Below, piece by piece: positions 33,931 to 41,891 of a DNA stretch of 42,594 bases. Origin of the DNA: Gammaproteobacteria bacterium (GTDB lineage Bacteria; Pseudomonadota; Gammaproteobacteria; Pseudomonadales; Azotimanducaceae); the NCBI GenBank assembly GCA_018665025.1, contig JABJED010000083.1:1-42594 (forward strand), in the 5' to 3' direction. Position 1 is the first letter of the stretch; each line of letters starts with the position of its first letter. Under the pieces are notes generated by a model that saw only the letters and a list, made by a program, of their open reading frames with translations, did not search any database and had not been told where the DNA came from. The position numbers and the translations under genes are program-made.

Positions 33931-35145
33931 ATGTCACAGCAAGCAGCGCTCGAGGAATTTCGAGTTTCAACCAAGGCCTGGCTCGAGGAAAATTTCCCCC
34001 AAACACTTGTCGGAAGCGCGATGGGTCTGGAGGGTGAAGCCGATGACAGCACGAAAGCTGATTTTGAACTTTGGCGGCAGCGGCTCGCAGACAAAGGATG
34101 GGGCGCGCCTACCTGGCCGGCTGAGTTTGGCGGTGCTGGTATTGGTCATCCTGAGGCGAAAATCATCAGCCAGGAAATGGGCAAGATGGGCGCTTTTAAC
34201 CCGATACCGCTGATGGCCGGTATGGGCGTCACGATGGTTGGCCCGACACTGCTTGAATACGGAACAGATGAGCAGAAAACCAAACACCTTCGTGGTATGG
34301 CAAGTGGTGAAATCCGTTGGTGCCTGGGCCTGTCAGAACCCGGGGCTGGGTCAGACCTCGCTTCTCTCATTACCAAAGCTGAAGATGATGGTGATACCTA
34401 TAAATTGAACGGCCAGAAGACATGGACGTCGGGTGCTGATATTTCGCAGTGGTGTGGTGCGCTGGTCAGAACAGATTCGAACGCCAAGAAACGTGATGGC
34501 ATCAGCTTTGTGATGTTGCCGATGGCTCAGGACGGTGTGTCAACAAAACCGATTCGACTGATATCCGGCGCCTCGCCATTTTGCGATACATTTTTTGATG
34601 ATGCCCGGGCCGAAAAGAGTGACCTGCTTGGGCCATTGAATGAAGGTTGGAGTGTTGTCAAAAGATTGTTGCAACATGAGCGCCAGAGCCAGACTCAGGC
34701 GAGAGGTCCTGGTGGAGGCACCAAGAAACCATCGTTTCAGCAGATCGCCAAAGACTATGTCGGCGTAGATGACTCCGGTGCGCTGGCAGATGGAGATTTA
34801 AGGGTGCGGCTCATCAATCACTTGATGGATTCCGAAGCACATGGTCTAACCGTCAACAGGATAACTGCTGAAGCCCGAGGCAAGGTAGAGGTGAGCGCTG
34901 CCGCCTCGATCCTGAAGAACTCAGCAACAAAAATTGCCCAGGGCAAGGCTGAATTAACCATGGAGTTGATGGGTAGCCAGGGTGTTGGTTGGGAAGGTGA
35001 CAACTACACGAAAGAAGAGCTCGACAACGTTAAGGACTGGCTGTGGGGCAAAGCCATTTCCATCTACGGCGGCTCGTTTGAAGTCCAAAATAATATCATT
35101 TCCAAGAACATCCTCGGTCTTCCCGAGAACACTCAAAAGGGATAA
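33931..35145 (+). CDS. Acyl-CoA dehydrogenase family protein (first subunit of a pair)
   Basis: 404-residue flavoprotein that introduces an alpha,beta double bond into acyl-CoA. Visible blocks are LADKGWGAPTWPAEFGGAG, MASGEIRWCLGLSEPGAGSDLA (FAD/substrate loop), KLNGQKTWTSGADISQWCGALVRT and the C-terminal IYGGSFEVQNNIISKNILGLP. It is followed 5 nt later by a second, dissimilar acyl-CoA dehydrogenase; such adjacent pairs in steroid degradation (e.g. FadE26-FadE27) form heterotetramers in which the subunits share active sites. AGAAGG lies upstream of the ATG. Heterotetramer formation here is inference from gene pairing. Confidence 0.93.
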   Translation: MSQQAALEEFRVSTKAWLEENFPQTLVGSAMGLEGEADDSTKADFELWRQRLADKGWGAPTWPAEFGGAGIGHPEAKIISQEMGKMGAFNPIPLMAGMGVTMVGPTLLEYGTDEQKTKHLRGMASGEIRWCLGLSEPGAGSDLASLITKAEDDGDTYKLNGQKTWTSGADISQWCGALVRTDSNAKKRDGISFVMLPMAQDGVSTKPIRLISGASPFCDTFFDDARAEKSDLLGPLNEGWSVVKRLLQHERQSQTQARGPGGGTKKPSFQQIAKDYVGVDDSGALADGDLRVRLINHLMDSEAHGLTVNRITAEARGKVEVSAAASILKNSATKIAQGKAELTMELMGSQGVGWEGDNYTKEELDNVKDWLWGKAISIYGGSFEVQNNIISKNILGLPENTQKG

Positions 35146-35150
35146 CCAAA

Positions 35151-36281
35151 ATGGCTGCATTAACTGAAGAACAATCCATGATTCGAGACCAGGCGAAATC
35201 CTGGGTAACAGAACAATCTCCGGTTCAAAAGTTTCGCGAAATGCGGGACAGTGGAATCGAGAGCAAATATACCCCCGATACCTGGCAGGCAATGATTGAA
35301 ATGGGCTGGACTGGTATCGTCGTACCCGAACAGTATGGCGGTTCGGGCCTGGGATACCTGACTTTTGGGGTCGTGCTGGAAGAGGTTGGTCGACAGCTGA
35401 CGGCGTCCCCGCTGTTCGCATCTGCGCTCGTTGGTGCGTCGGCAGTGCTTCTGGGTGGCAACGAGGAGCAGAAGCAGGAAATCCTCCCTAAAATCGTCGA
35501 TGGTAGTGTGATTCTTACACTAGCGGTCGATGAAGGCCCAAGGCATTCCCCCTTAAAAACAGCGCTTGCGGCAGAAAAATCCGGGTCCGGTTTTAAACTT
35601 ACGGGTAACAAAACGTTTGTACATGAGGGAATGACAGCGACTGATTATGTGGTTGCTGCAAGAACCAGCGGTGAAGGGGCAGAAGGCATTACGCTCTTTA
35701 TCGTGTCGGCGAGTGCCGATGGTGTTTCCCGTGAAGCGGTGACCACGTTCGATAGTCGTGGTTATGCAAATGTTCACTTCGACGGCGTGACGGTTAATGA
35801 AAACCAGGTTTTGGGCACGGTCGACCAGGGCTATCCGATTTTGGAATCAATTCTGGATCGCGCGAGGGCTGGTTTGGGGGCCGAGATGCTCGGTACCGCT
35901 GCGCAAGCTTTTGACATGACGCTGGACTATCTAAAGACCCGCGTGCAGTTTGGTCAGGTCATTGGATCTTTTCAGGCATTAGGGCATAGAGCTGCTGGTT
36001 TGTTTGGCCAGATGGAATTGTCGCGGTCCTGCGTAGAAGCAGCGCTTCAAGCTATTGATGATGACGCTGACGATCTCCCTAAACGCTGTTCGTTGTCTAA
36101 AGCGAAGGTGGGTGATTTCCTGCATGAAATGTCTAACCAGTTGATTCAGATCCACGGTGGGATCGGTATGACTGATGAGTTCGATGCAGGTTTCTACCTC
36201 AAACGGGCCCGCTTGCTGGAACCATCATTTGGTAATCGGGCATTTCACCGCGATCGATACGCAAGGCTACTTGGGTTCTAA
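35151..36281 (+). CDS. Acyl-CoA dehydrogenase family protein (second subunit of a pair)
   Basis: 376-residue partner of the preceding gene. Features: EMGWTGIVVPEQYGGSGLGY, TLAVDEGPRHSP in place of the usual TEPxxGSD loop, KLTGNKTFVHEGMTATDYVVAA, FGQVIGSFQALGHRAA and QIHGGIGMTDEFDAGFYLKRA. The modified middle loop suggests that this subunit has a changed or dependent FAD site, in keeping with a heteromeric enzyme. The start has AAAGGG about 10 nt upstream, within the end of the preceding gene. A CMD-family gene follows with no real gap, then the selenoprotein candidate, giving a four-gene operon. Confidence 0.93.
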   Translation: MAALTEEQSMIRDQAKSWVTEQSPVQKFREMRDSGIESKYTPDTWQAMIEMGWTGIVVPEQYGGSGLGYLTFGVVLEEVGRQLTASPLFASALVGASAVLLGGNEEQKQEILPKIVDGSVILTLAVDEGPRHSPLKTALAAEKSGSGFKLTGNKTFVHEGMTATDYVVAARTSGEGAEGITLFIVSASADGVSREAVTTFDSRGYANVHFDGVTVNENQVLGTVDQGYPILESILDRARAGLGAEMLGTAAQAFDMTLDYLKTRVQFGQVIGSFQALGHRAAGLFGQMELSRSCVEAALQAIDDDADDLPKRCSLSKAKVGDFLHEMSNQLIQIHGGIGMTDEFDAGFYLKRARLLEPSFGNRAFHRDRYARLLGF

Positions 36282-36282
36282 T

Positions 36283-36705
36283 TTGAGCTTACTCGGGACA
36301 GACGGTGGAACGTTCATTGAAGCACTGGCGCTAAGGCCAGCGCTTCAAACGAAATACGCTGCGTTCCTTGATGCCATTGAATCAAGCGACGCAGTACCCG
36401 AGCGTGTGTTTAGATTGTGTCGTGCGCGTATTGCGCAAATTCACGGCCAGCAAGTACGCGGAATTTCTGCCGAAGAAGCAACAACGCTGCAATCCCAGAG
36501 ATTAGATGCATTCGAGCTGTCTGAGCAAACTGCGCTCATCGCGGCGGAAAAAATCCCTTATCAACATCACTTTCTTGAGGACGAAGAGGTCGAAGCCATC
36601 AAACGGGCGTTCGGCGATGCTGGATGTGTTTCGCTGCTGACAGCCCTGGCGTTCTTCGATGTGTCTTGCCGATTGAACGCGACCATGACAGGAGAAGTCA
36701 GCTAA
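36283..36705 (+). CDS. Carboxymuconolactone decarboxylase (CMD)/AhpD-like protein without the CxxC pair
   Basis: About 140 residues starting at TTG 36283, 1 nt after the dehydrogenase stop; TTG 36271 with AAGG five bases upstream is an alternative. Family blocks are SLLGTDGGTFIEALALRPAL, then VFRLCRARIAQIHGQQVRG, a middle helix ELSEQTALIAAEKI and the C-terminal DAGCVSLLTALAFFDVSCRL. The segment after RIAQIHG, where redox-active members carry CxxC, has QQVR instead, so a thiol peroxidase mechanism is unlikely. It overlaps the next gene by 1 nt (TAATG). Function is unknown; it may be a structural partner of the downstream CMD protein. Confidence 0.8.
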   Translation: MSLLGTDGGTFIEALALRPALQTKYAAFLDAIESSDAVPERVFRLCRARIAQIHGQQVRGISAEEATTLQSQRLDAFELSEQTALIAAEKIPYQHHFLEDEEVEAIKRAFGDAGCVSLLTALAFFDVSCRLNATMTGEVS

Positions 36706-37217
36706 TGTCCACGACACCCAGAATAGGTTCGGCGATCCCCGGTGCACCAGCCGAGTTCGGTACAGTGATGAGTCACACGCCAGACATCATCGCGAAGTTC
36801 GGTGACCTCTATGCAGAGTTCTGGCAGCAAGGATTGATCAGCCAGGAAGTCAAAGAAATGACCAGGATCCGTAATGCGCGCATTACCGATTGCGGTTACT
36901 GAAAAAACGTCCGCTTTGACGCCGCTCGTGTAGCGGGTCTGAAAGAAGAGATTGTTGCCCAAATAGAAGATGGGTACGAAAACGCGCTGGAAGAAAAAGA
37001 AACTGCTGCGCTTCAGCTTACCGATGACATCATTGGTTTGCCTGGCCAACTCCGCGATTCGGAAATCCTGGCCTTAAAGAAACACTACAGCGATGCCGAG
37101 ATCGCCGAGCTTGCGCTCGGTGTCGGGTTGTTTCTGGGGATGTCCAAGGTGTTGATTACACTTGGGCTGGAACCGGAAAAGATGAATACCACTATATTGG
37201 CAACGCCGGGAAGCTAA
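36705..37217 (+). CDS. Selenocysteine-containing AhpD-like/CMD family protein (in-frame TGA at 36900-36902 read as Sec)
   Basis: Read through one TGA, the gene encodes 170 residues. Start ATG overlaps the upstream stop; AGGAG lies 10 bases ahead. N-terminal part: MSTTPRIGSAIPGAP, FWQQGLISQEVKEMTRIRNA and then RITDCGY with TGA as codon 66, directly giving C63-G-Y-U66. After the TGA the same frame continues KNVRFDAARVAGLKEEIV, then LTDDIIGLPG, AEIAELALGVGLFLGMSK and ends in TAA, the normal AhpD/CMD C-terminus. Glu51 matches the AhpD proton-relay Glu; the relay His is Arg70. A SECIS-type hairpin follows the TGA. AhpD-like CxxU proteins are known from marine metagenomes. A plain nonsense mutation is the alternative, but less likely. 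Confidence 0.82.
36914..36945 (+). promoter_or_regulatory. Bacterial SECIS-type hairpin for UGA recoding
   Basis: The hairpin lies inside the reading frame and begins 11 nt after the TGA (36900-36902). Stem pairs are CTTT/AAAG (36914-36917 with 36942-36945), GAC/GTC (36918-36920 with 36937-36939) and CCGCT/AGCGG (36922-36926 with 36932-36936). A bulged G at 36921 and a 2-nt bulge (36940-36941) interrupt it. The apical loop CGTGT starts 24 nt after the TGA and has G at its second position. These features match the published bacterial SECIS rules (loop 16-37 nt from UGA, a G in the first two loop bases). Confidence 0.75.
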
Positions 37218-37220
37218 CCG

Positions 37221-38792
37221 CTAAATTGATTTTTCATGGCCTGCCCAATAAGGTTCGCGCACGATCCTGCGTTGAATTTTTCCGGTAGGCAGTCTTGGTA
37301 GGTCAGCAACGAAGTCCACGGTTTTTGGACTCTTGTAATTGGCGACATGCTGACGAGTAAAGGCAATAAGTTCTTCCGCCAGTTCTTCGCTGGCAGCAAC
37401 ATCAGATTTAAGCTGGACGACAGACTTTACCTCCTCGCCCCATTCTTCGTTGGGTACACCTATCGTACAAACGTCCTGTACTGCAGGATGTTGCATCATG
37501 GCGCTGTCGACTTCCTGTGGGTAGATGTTAACGCCACCCGAAATAATGAGCTCTGCGGTCCTGCCAGTCAGGAAGAGGTATCCGTCTGTATCGAAGTAGC
37601 CCATATCCCCTAATGTAAAATAGTCACCTCTGTAGGACGAGGACGTCTTGCTGTTATCTTTATAGTATTCGAATCGGCCTGAATCGGGGGCGCGCATATA
37701 GATGGTACCTATCTCCCCCACAGGGACATCGTTGCCTTCATCATCCATAATTTTATTATCGAATTCCGGTCCCGGGCGGCCGACACTGCCCGGTTTTGTC
37801 AGCCATTCATGTGAATCAATGAGAAAACCGCCGCCACCTTCAGTGGCGGCGTAGTACTCAACCAGTACCGGACCAAACCAATCAATCATCTCATGCTTGA
37901 CATGAACGGGGCAGGGCGCTGCGCCGTGGGTGATGCGTTTAAGGCTTGACAGGTTGTATTGCTGTTTAACCGATTCATCGAGGCGCAGCAGGCGGTGAAA
38001 CATGGTGGCCACCATATGGCTGTGAGTCACCTTATATTGGCTGATCAATTTTAGTGTTTGTTCCGGGTCCCATCGATCCATCATCACCAGGGATGCGCCA
38101 GAAATCAGTGGCGTCAGTATGTCAATGAGCAATGGTGCAGCGTGATAAGCGGGGCCAGTGCAAAGCGCAACTTCATTACCGGAGGCGTATCCGCGCTCAG
38201 AGTAGTCCGGCAATATTGGGGGTCTTTCTTTGCGGTAAACGCCTTTGGGTCTGCCTGTTGTACCCGAGGTGTAAAGCATGCCACCACCCAGAGTGGGATT
38301 GGGAATGTTATCTAACGAGAAGCTTTCCAGTACGTCATCGAAGGAATCAAATTGAGCAAGATCGCCGCCAATCGACAAGCTGGATTCGACCAGTTCACTC
38401 ATGCTGAGCGCACGGCTTGCTGTTTCGGCAAAGCTGATATCTGCCAGAAAAACTCGAGCATCACAATTGTCGATAATATAACTGACTTCCTCGCTGGTGA
38501 GGTGCCAGTTAATGGGTGTCAGTCTGACGCCGCTCCGCAGTGCTGCCATAAAGACGATGGCGTACTCAACCCTGTTGCCGCAGAGCAGGGCGACGCCATC
38601 GTCCCCTCCGATACCCAGTGAGAGAAAATAGTTAGCGAGTTGGTTGGCTTTTCCATTGAGTTCCGACCACGTGAGTACCTTTCCGTGTTGATCCGTCACT
38701 GCCATCGTTCCAGGTTTTACTGCAGCATGCACCGCGCTTGCCATACCAGTGAGTGCAGCTTCTTCGACAGAGACTGTTGCGTAGTCGGTCAT
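37221..38792 (-). CDS. AMP-dependent acyl-CoA synthetase/ligase
   Basis: 523-residue ANL-superfamily ligase that activates a carboxylic acid with ATP and joins it to CoA. P-loop YTSGTTGRPKGV is at 174-185, the aromatic-acyl motif EYYAATEGGG follows, then the hinge and A8 region TGRTAELIISGGVNIYPQEV, and catalytic Lys505 in LPTGKIQRR. The pattern is close to FadD-type enzymes used in steroid and fatty acid breakdown. It converges with the selenoprotein candidate with a 3-nt gap, leaving no room for a terminator. It probably provides the CoA thioesters that the neighbouring dehydrogenases act on. Confidence 0.93.
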   Translation of the reverse strand: MTDYATVSVEEAALTGMASAVHAAVKPGTMAVTDQHGKVLTWSELNGKANQLANYFLSLGIGGDDGVALLCGNRVEYAIVFMAALRSGVRLTPINWHLTSEEVSYIIDNCDARVFLADISFAETASRALSMSELVESSLSIGGDLAQFDSFDDVLESFSLDNIPNPTLGGGMLYTSGTTGRPKGVYRKERPPILPDYSERGYASGNEVALCTGPAYHAAPLLIDILTPLISGASLVMMDRWDPEQTLKLISQYKVTHSHMVATMFHRLLRLDESVKQQYNLSSLKRITHGAAPCPVHVKHEMIDWFGPVLVEYYAATEGGGGFLIDSHEWLTKPGSVGRPGPEFDNKIMDDEGNDVPVGEIGTIYMRAPDSGRFEYYKDNSKTSSSYRGDYFTLGDMGYFDTDGYLFLTGRTAELIISGGVNIYPQEVDSAMMQHPAVQDVCTIGVPNEEWGEEVKSVVQLKSDVAASEELAEELIAFTRQHVANYKSPKTVDFVADLPRLPTGKIQRRIVREPYWAGHEKSI

Positions 38793-39137
38793 TTTTTCGT
38801 ATTCCTTGTATATTGGGTTGAAGCAAAGAGCATTACCTTGAAGGATGCCGTAAGAGAGGTATCAGGATCAAGATGGTATTTTCCTCCGCTTCATTCAGCC
38901 GACGGCTAAAGCTGACTTGTGGGCAATTTTGTTATTCGCCCTGGTGCGAGAAAAGACAAGGAACGTAAATGGATGGTGACGAAACTAAAAGTGAGCTTGA
39001 TTCACGTCGCTAGCAACGCCTTGATGGGTTTGGGTTGACTCTTATTTTATTAAATCTAAAATAAGAACGTCTGAAATCTACACGTAAAACTAAAGCCATC
39101 CAATGTGGACCCCAGACTACACCAAGGGGGAAAAGAG
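38793..39137. other. Intergenic region upstream of the PhyH gene and the acyl-CoA ligase
   Basis: 345 bp with no credible gene. Its right part carries a promoter and inverted repeat (listed separately at 39035-39066). In between, around 38970, a 13-codon frame MDGDETKSELDSRR with AAGGA ahead of it ends in TAG; I see no support for it. The left end holds the ligase gene's leader. Confidence 0.6.
39035..39066 (+). promoter_or_regulatory. Promoter with overlapping 10-bp inverted repeat upstream of phyH-like gene
   Basis: A -35-like TTGACT (39035-39040) and -10-like TAAAAT (39057-39062) are 16 bp apart. The perfect inverted repeat TCTTATTTTA / TAAAATAAGA (39040-39049 and 39057-39066, 7-bp centre) fills the spacer and covers the -10 box. 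Binding of a repressor here would block the promoter of the gene starting at 39138. Confidence 0.6.
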
Positions 39138-40118
39138 ATGCCCGTGACAAAAACAGGCGCGGACACTGGGGAGCCAACCGGCTGGTCAGACAAATCGAAA
39201 GATGATCCTCAAGTTCTGGAATTGAAAGCGCATCTTGAAACCAATAATGGTATCAAGGGGCTACAGATCCTGGGCTGTAACGACGTCGATGAAGCGGTGC
39301 GTTTGTTCAAGCGGGATGGGTTTGTTGTTATTGGCGACGTGCTCAATAGCGAGCAAATAGATTTTCTGGCATCAGGCTGTGATGATGTTATCAATGAAGT
39401 CGCTGCATTGGATCCGGATAATCGCGGAAACAGGGGTTCTCATCGCTATTCCTTTGGTGGCTCGAGCCTGACCAGGAGTCAGCTTCACCGACCGGCCTGG
39501 CAGATGCTGTTGGATGTACCCGTGGTGTCCAAAATCCTGACGCCAATATTTGGTTCCACAGACTATATTTTGCGCGCAGCGAGCGGGGATTTTTGCCTGC
39601 CGGGCGCAGTTGACTATCAGCCATTGCATTCCGATGTAAACGACTGGTTCGAAGGCGGCAAGACGCCATTTAGTTCCTTTTTTGACTGGCGCGGCCAGGT
39701 CAGCCTTCGAGACCTGCCTGCACCTTATATTTGCGCCAATTTCCTGCCGCAGGATGTGACTCGATTGAATGGAGCAACTCGACAGATTCCGGGTACGCAG
39801 AATTCTCGAGCAAAAATACCCAATCTGAAAGAAGAGCCAGAGTGGATGAAACTGAGTACGGTTTGTCCGGCACCGGCCGGAGCAGTGATGCTTAGAGATG
39901 TTCGGGCCTGGCACGGTGGAACACCCAACTTATCTGATGCTACGAGAGCGATCCCGAACTTGGAATTCTATGCGCCCTGGTTCCGCGAACCCCTGGTGCC
40001 AGGCATTAGCTACCAGGATTACAAGAAGCTCTCAGCTCATGCTCAACAACTGGTTAGATTTAGCGTCATGGACTCAAGTGAAGAACTGGTGACGGGCACA
40101 ACACTTCGGGCGCCTTGA
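39138..40118 (+). CDS. Phytanoyl-CoA dioxygenase (PhyH) family protein
   Basis: Fe(II)/2-oxoglutarate oxygenase of 326 residues from the ATG at 39138, which has a strong GGGGGAAAAGAG leader; a GTG at 39105 is less likely. The iron ligands are His164-x-Asp166 (LHSDVNDWF) and distal His259 (WHGGTPNLSD), with Arg270 (ATR) for 2-oxoglutarate. FVVIGDVLNSEQIDFL near the N-terminus is the standard PhyH opening strand. PhyH enzymes hydroxylate branched acyl-CoA at the alpha position, while relatives act on free small molecules and osmolytes. A 15-bp tandem repeat overlaps the stop codon. Confidence 0.9.
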   Translation: MPVTKTGADTGEPTGWSDKSKDDPQVLELKAHLETNNGIKGLQILGCNDVDEAVRLFKRDGFVVIGDVLNSEQIDFLASGCDDVINEVAALDPDNRGNRGSHRYSFGGSSLTRSQLHRPAWQMLLDVPVVSKILTPIFGSTDYILRAASGDFCLPGAVDYQPLHSDVNDWFEGGKTPFSSFFDWRGQVSLRDLPAPYICANFLPQDVTRLNGATRQIPGTQNSRAKIPNLKEEPEWMKLSTVCPAPAGAVMLRDVRAWHGGTPNLSDATRAIPNLEFYAPWFREPLVPGISYQDYKKLSAHAQQLVRFSVMDSSEELVTGTTLRAP

Positions 40119-40188
40119 GTTAGAAAAGCTTGAGTTAGAAAAGCTTGAGTTAGAAAAGCATGAATAAGAAAAATATGAGTTAAGAAAG
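40114..40188 (+). repeat. 15-bp tandem repeat array between PhyH and aldo/keto reductase genes
   Basis: Three perfect copies of CTTGAGTTAGAAAAG (40114-40128, 40129-40143, 40144-40158) are followed by two degenerate copies (40159-40173 CATGAATAAGAAAAA, 40174-40188 TATGAGTTAAGAAAG) and a weak sixth. The PhyH stop codon lies in copy 1. Each perfect copy carries TGA and TAG in one frame, so any ribosome that passes the PhyH stop meets more. Copy number changes would alter spacing to the next gene. Confidence 0.9.
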
Positions 40189-40212
40189 TTTGAATCTTTA
40201 AGGAATAATGCG

Positions 40213-41178
40213 ATGAAATACCGCCAGCTGGGCCGCTCTGCACTTAGCGTTAGTGAGCTTTGTCTGGGAACCATGAACTTTGGGCCTCGTACATCAGAGA
40301 GTGATTCATTTGAAATTTTGAACCAGTCAGTAAATGCCGGTATCAACTTCATCGACACCGCAAATCAATACGGAGGCGATCTGGGTGTTGGTGCAACGGA
40401 GAAAATATTGGGCCGATGGTTAGCTGAAGATAAATCGCGACGCGAGCACATCGTGTTAGCAACGAAAGCCCATGAACCGATGTCTGATGATATTAACGAT
40501 AATGGTTTGTCTGCCCGGCATATTCAGATGGCCTGTGATGCCAGTCTGAAGAGACTTGGTGTAGAACATATTGACCTTTACCAGATGCATCACATTGACC
40601 GATCAGCACCCATTGAGGAGATCTGGCAGGCCATGGATAGGCTGATCAGCCAGGGCAAGATTACCTATGTTGGTTCAAGCAATTTTCCAGGCTGGGCAAT
40701 TGCACGAGCCAACGAGAAAGCGATTGCCCGACAAAGACTAGGTCTTATCTCTGAGCAAAGCCTGTACAACCTGGTTGAACGGCGAGTAGAGCTTGAGGTA
40801 CTGCCAGCCTGTCGGGAGTATGGCCTTGGCCTAATACCCTGGAGCCCTCTCGCGGGAGGATTACTGGCCGGTGGTGGGGATGCATCGACAGGTCGTCGGC
40901 AATCAGCAGAGATGCAAAAGGATGTCGCTGAACGCAGGGAACAACTTAGCCAGTTTGATCGTCTTTGTCGTGAGTTGGGTGAATCACCGAGCGCCATTGC
41001 GCTTAGCTGGTTACTTCATCAGCGTGGCGTGGCGGCTACTATCATTGGTCCTGCTAGTGCAGAGCAATTAAAATCTGTGCTGCAGGTTCCTGATATCCGC
41101 CTTGACTCGCCAACCCTTGAACAACTGGATGAGATATTCCCACCTTGTGGCGAGGCTCCTGAAGCCTACGCCTGGTAA
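40213..41178 (+). CDS. Aldo/keto reductase
   Basis: 321-residue NADPH-dependent (beta/alpha)8-barrel reductase that interconverts carbonyls and alcohols. The catalytic tetrad is placed: Asp48 and Tyr53 (FIDTANQYGG), Lys85 (LATKAHE) and His126 (LYQMHH). NADP-binding segments GSSNFPGWAIA, LVERRVELEVLP and SPLAGGLLAGG follow in order. AAGGA lies upstream of the ATG at 40213. It sits after the 15-bp repeat array and may share the PhyH transcript. The substrate is unknown. Confidence 0.93.
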   Translation: MKYRQLGRSALSVSELCLGTMNFGPRTSESDSFEILNQSVNAGINFIDTANQYGGDLGVGATEKILGRWLAEDKSRREHIVLATKAHEPMSDDINDNGLSARHIQMACDASLKRLGVEHIDLYQMHHIDRSAPIEEIWQAMDRLISQGKITYVGSSNFPGWAIARANEKAIARQRLGLISEQSLYNLVERRVELEVLPACREYGLGLIPWSPLAGGLLAGGGDASTGRRQSAEMQKDVAERREQLSQFDRLCRELGESPSAIALSWLLHQRGVAATIIGPASAEQLKSVLQVPDIRLDSPTLEQLDEIFPPCGEAPEAYAW

Positions 41179-41263
41179 CAGCCAACGCAGGCATCATGAG
41201 TTCGATACTGTCGTTCGAGAATTTCTGGTGGGGTCATAGCGGAGCGACTGTTCGCGCACCGGG

Positions 41264-41875
41264 CTAGCGCAGTGCAAGTAACTGTACGACCGACGCTAAA
41301 CCTGTGTGACCGGCTCCTTCAATGACCTCCCGTTCAAGTTCTTGCAGATGCTTAAGGTTCATTTCAGAGAAGATTTGTGCGAGCTCATCTTTTGTCAGCA
41401 TTAAATCAGCGATCGGTGGGCCGCCAGTGCCATGGTTGAGTTGTTCCGGTGTATAGGATTCAAGAATCAGGATGCCGCCCGGCTTTAATGCGGTGATGAT
41501 ACGCGGATAAATATGAGCTCGAACTGCGCTGGGGATATGGAAGAAAATGGACACAATACAGTCCCATGACTCGACGCCAAGGTCGTATTCAGCAAGGTCG
41601 GCTTCGATCGTCTCGATTGAGACCTGCTTTTGCTCCGCTAGTTTTTTGGCCTTCTCGAGGCCAACCCGTGATTGATCTATTGCCGTGACCTTGTGTCCCA
41701 GTGTTGCAAGGTATGCGCCGTTTCGTCCTTCGCCATCGGCCAGGCACAGTATTTGCGAATTCGGCGCCAGACGATCCGCAACGGATTTCAGAAAGTCATT
41801 GGGCGCGGTACCGAACAGGTAATCACTGCCTGCGTATCGGTCATCCCAGTCCCTGAATTTTTTGTCGTCACTCAT
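41264..41875 (-). CDS. Class I SAM-dependent methyltransferase (TehB/TPMT-like)
   Basis: 203-residue cytosolic methyltransferase. The SAM-binding motif I is LCLADGEGRNGAYLATLG, followed by the acidic strand-2 end (TAIDQSRVGLEKA), the Asp of motif II (ADLAEYDLG) and ILILESYTPEQLNHG near the product-release region. The start DDKKFRDWDDRYAGSDYLFG matches the TehB and thiopurine methyltransferase style, which methylate tellurite, selenite or thio compounds. A chalcogen substrate is possible but not shown. It is convergent with the aldo/keto reductase across 85 bp and 16 nt from the downstream end of the LLM gene. Confidence 0.88.
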   Translation of the reverse strand: MSDDKKFRDWDDRYAGSDYLFGTAPNDFLKSVADRLAPNSQILCLADGEGRNGAYLATLGHKVTAIDQSRVGLEKAKKLAEQKQVSIETIEADLAEYDLGVESWDCIVSIFFHIPSAVRAHIYPRIITALKPGGILILESYTPEQLNHGTGGPPIADLMLTKDELAQIFSEMNLKHLQELEREVIEGAGHTGLASVVQLLALR

Positions 41876-41891
41876 GTCGTTATTGTCTCAG

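Noticed and set aside
36624-36902. A 92-residue frame ending at the TGA, read as a complete small protein
   Set aside because: Its first 27 residues lie inside the upstream CMD gene, and it stops exactly at the CxxC position while the family sequence continues in the same frame; selenocysteine insertion explains this better.
36705-37217. AhpD-like gene as a simple pseudogene with a nonsense mutation
   Set aside because: There is only one stop, at the very codon where Sec commonly replaces Cys, no other lesion in the rest of the frame, and a SECIS-type hairpin follows. It remains the main alternative.
38970-39014. Leader peptide MDGDETKSELDSRR upstream of PhyH
   Set aside because: Although AAGGA precedes it, it is too short and has no attenuator structure or residue bias that would suggest a regulatory peptide.
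39105-39137. GTG start adding 11 residues to the PhyH protein
   Set aside because: The added codons contain the purine-rich ribosome site of the ATG at 39138, which is clearly the better start.
41198-41266. Small frame MSSILSFENFWWGHSG in the gap after the aldo/keto reductase
   Set aside because: About 22 codons with no ribosome site and no recognisable family.
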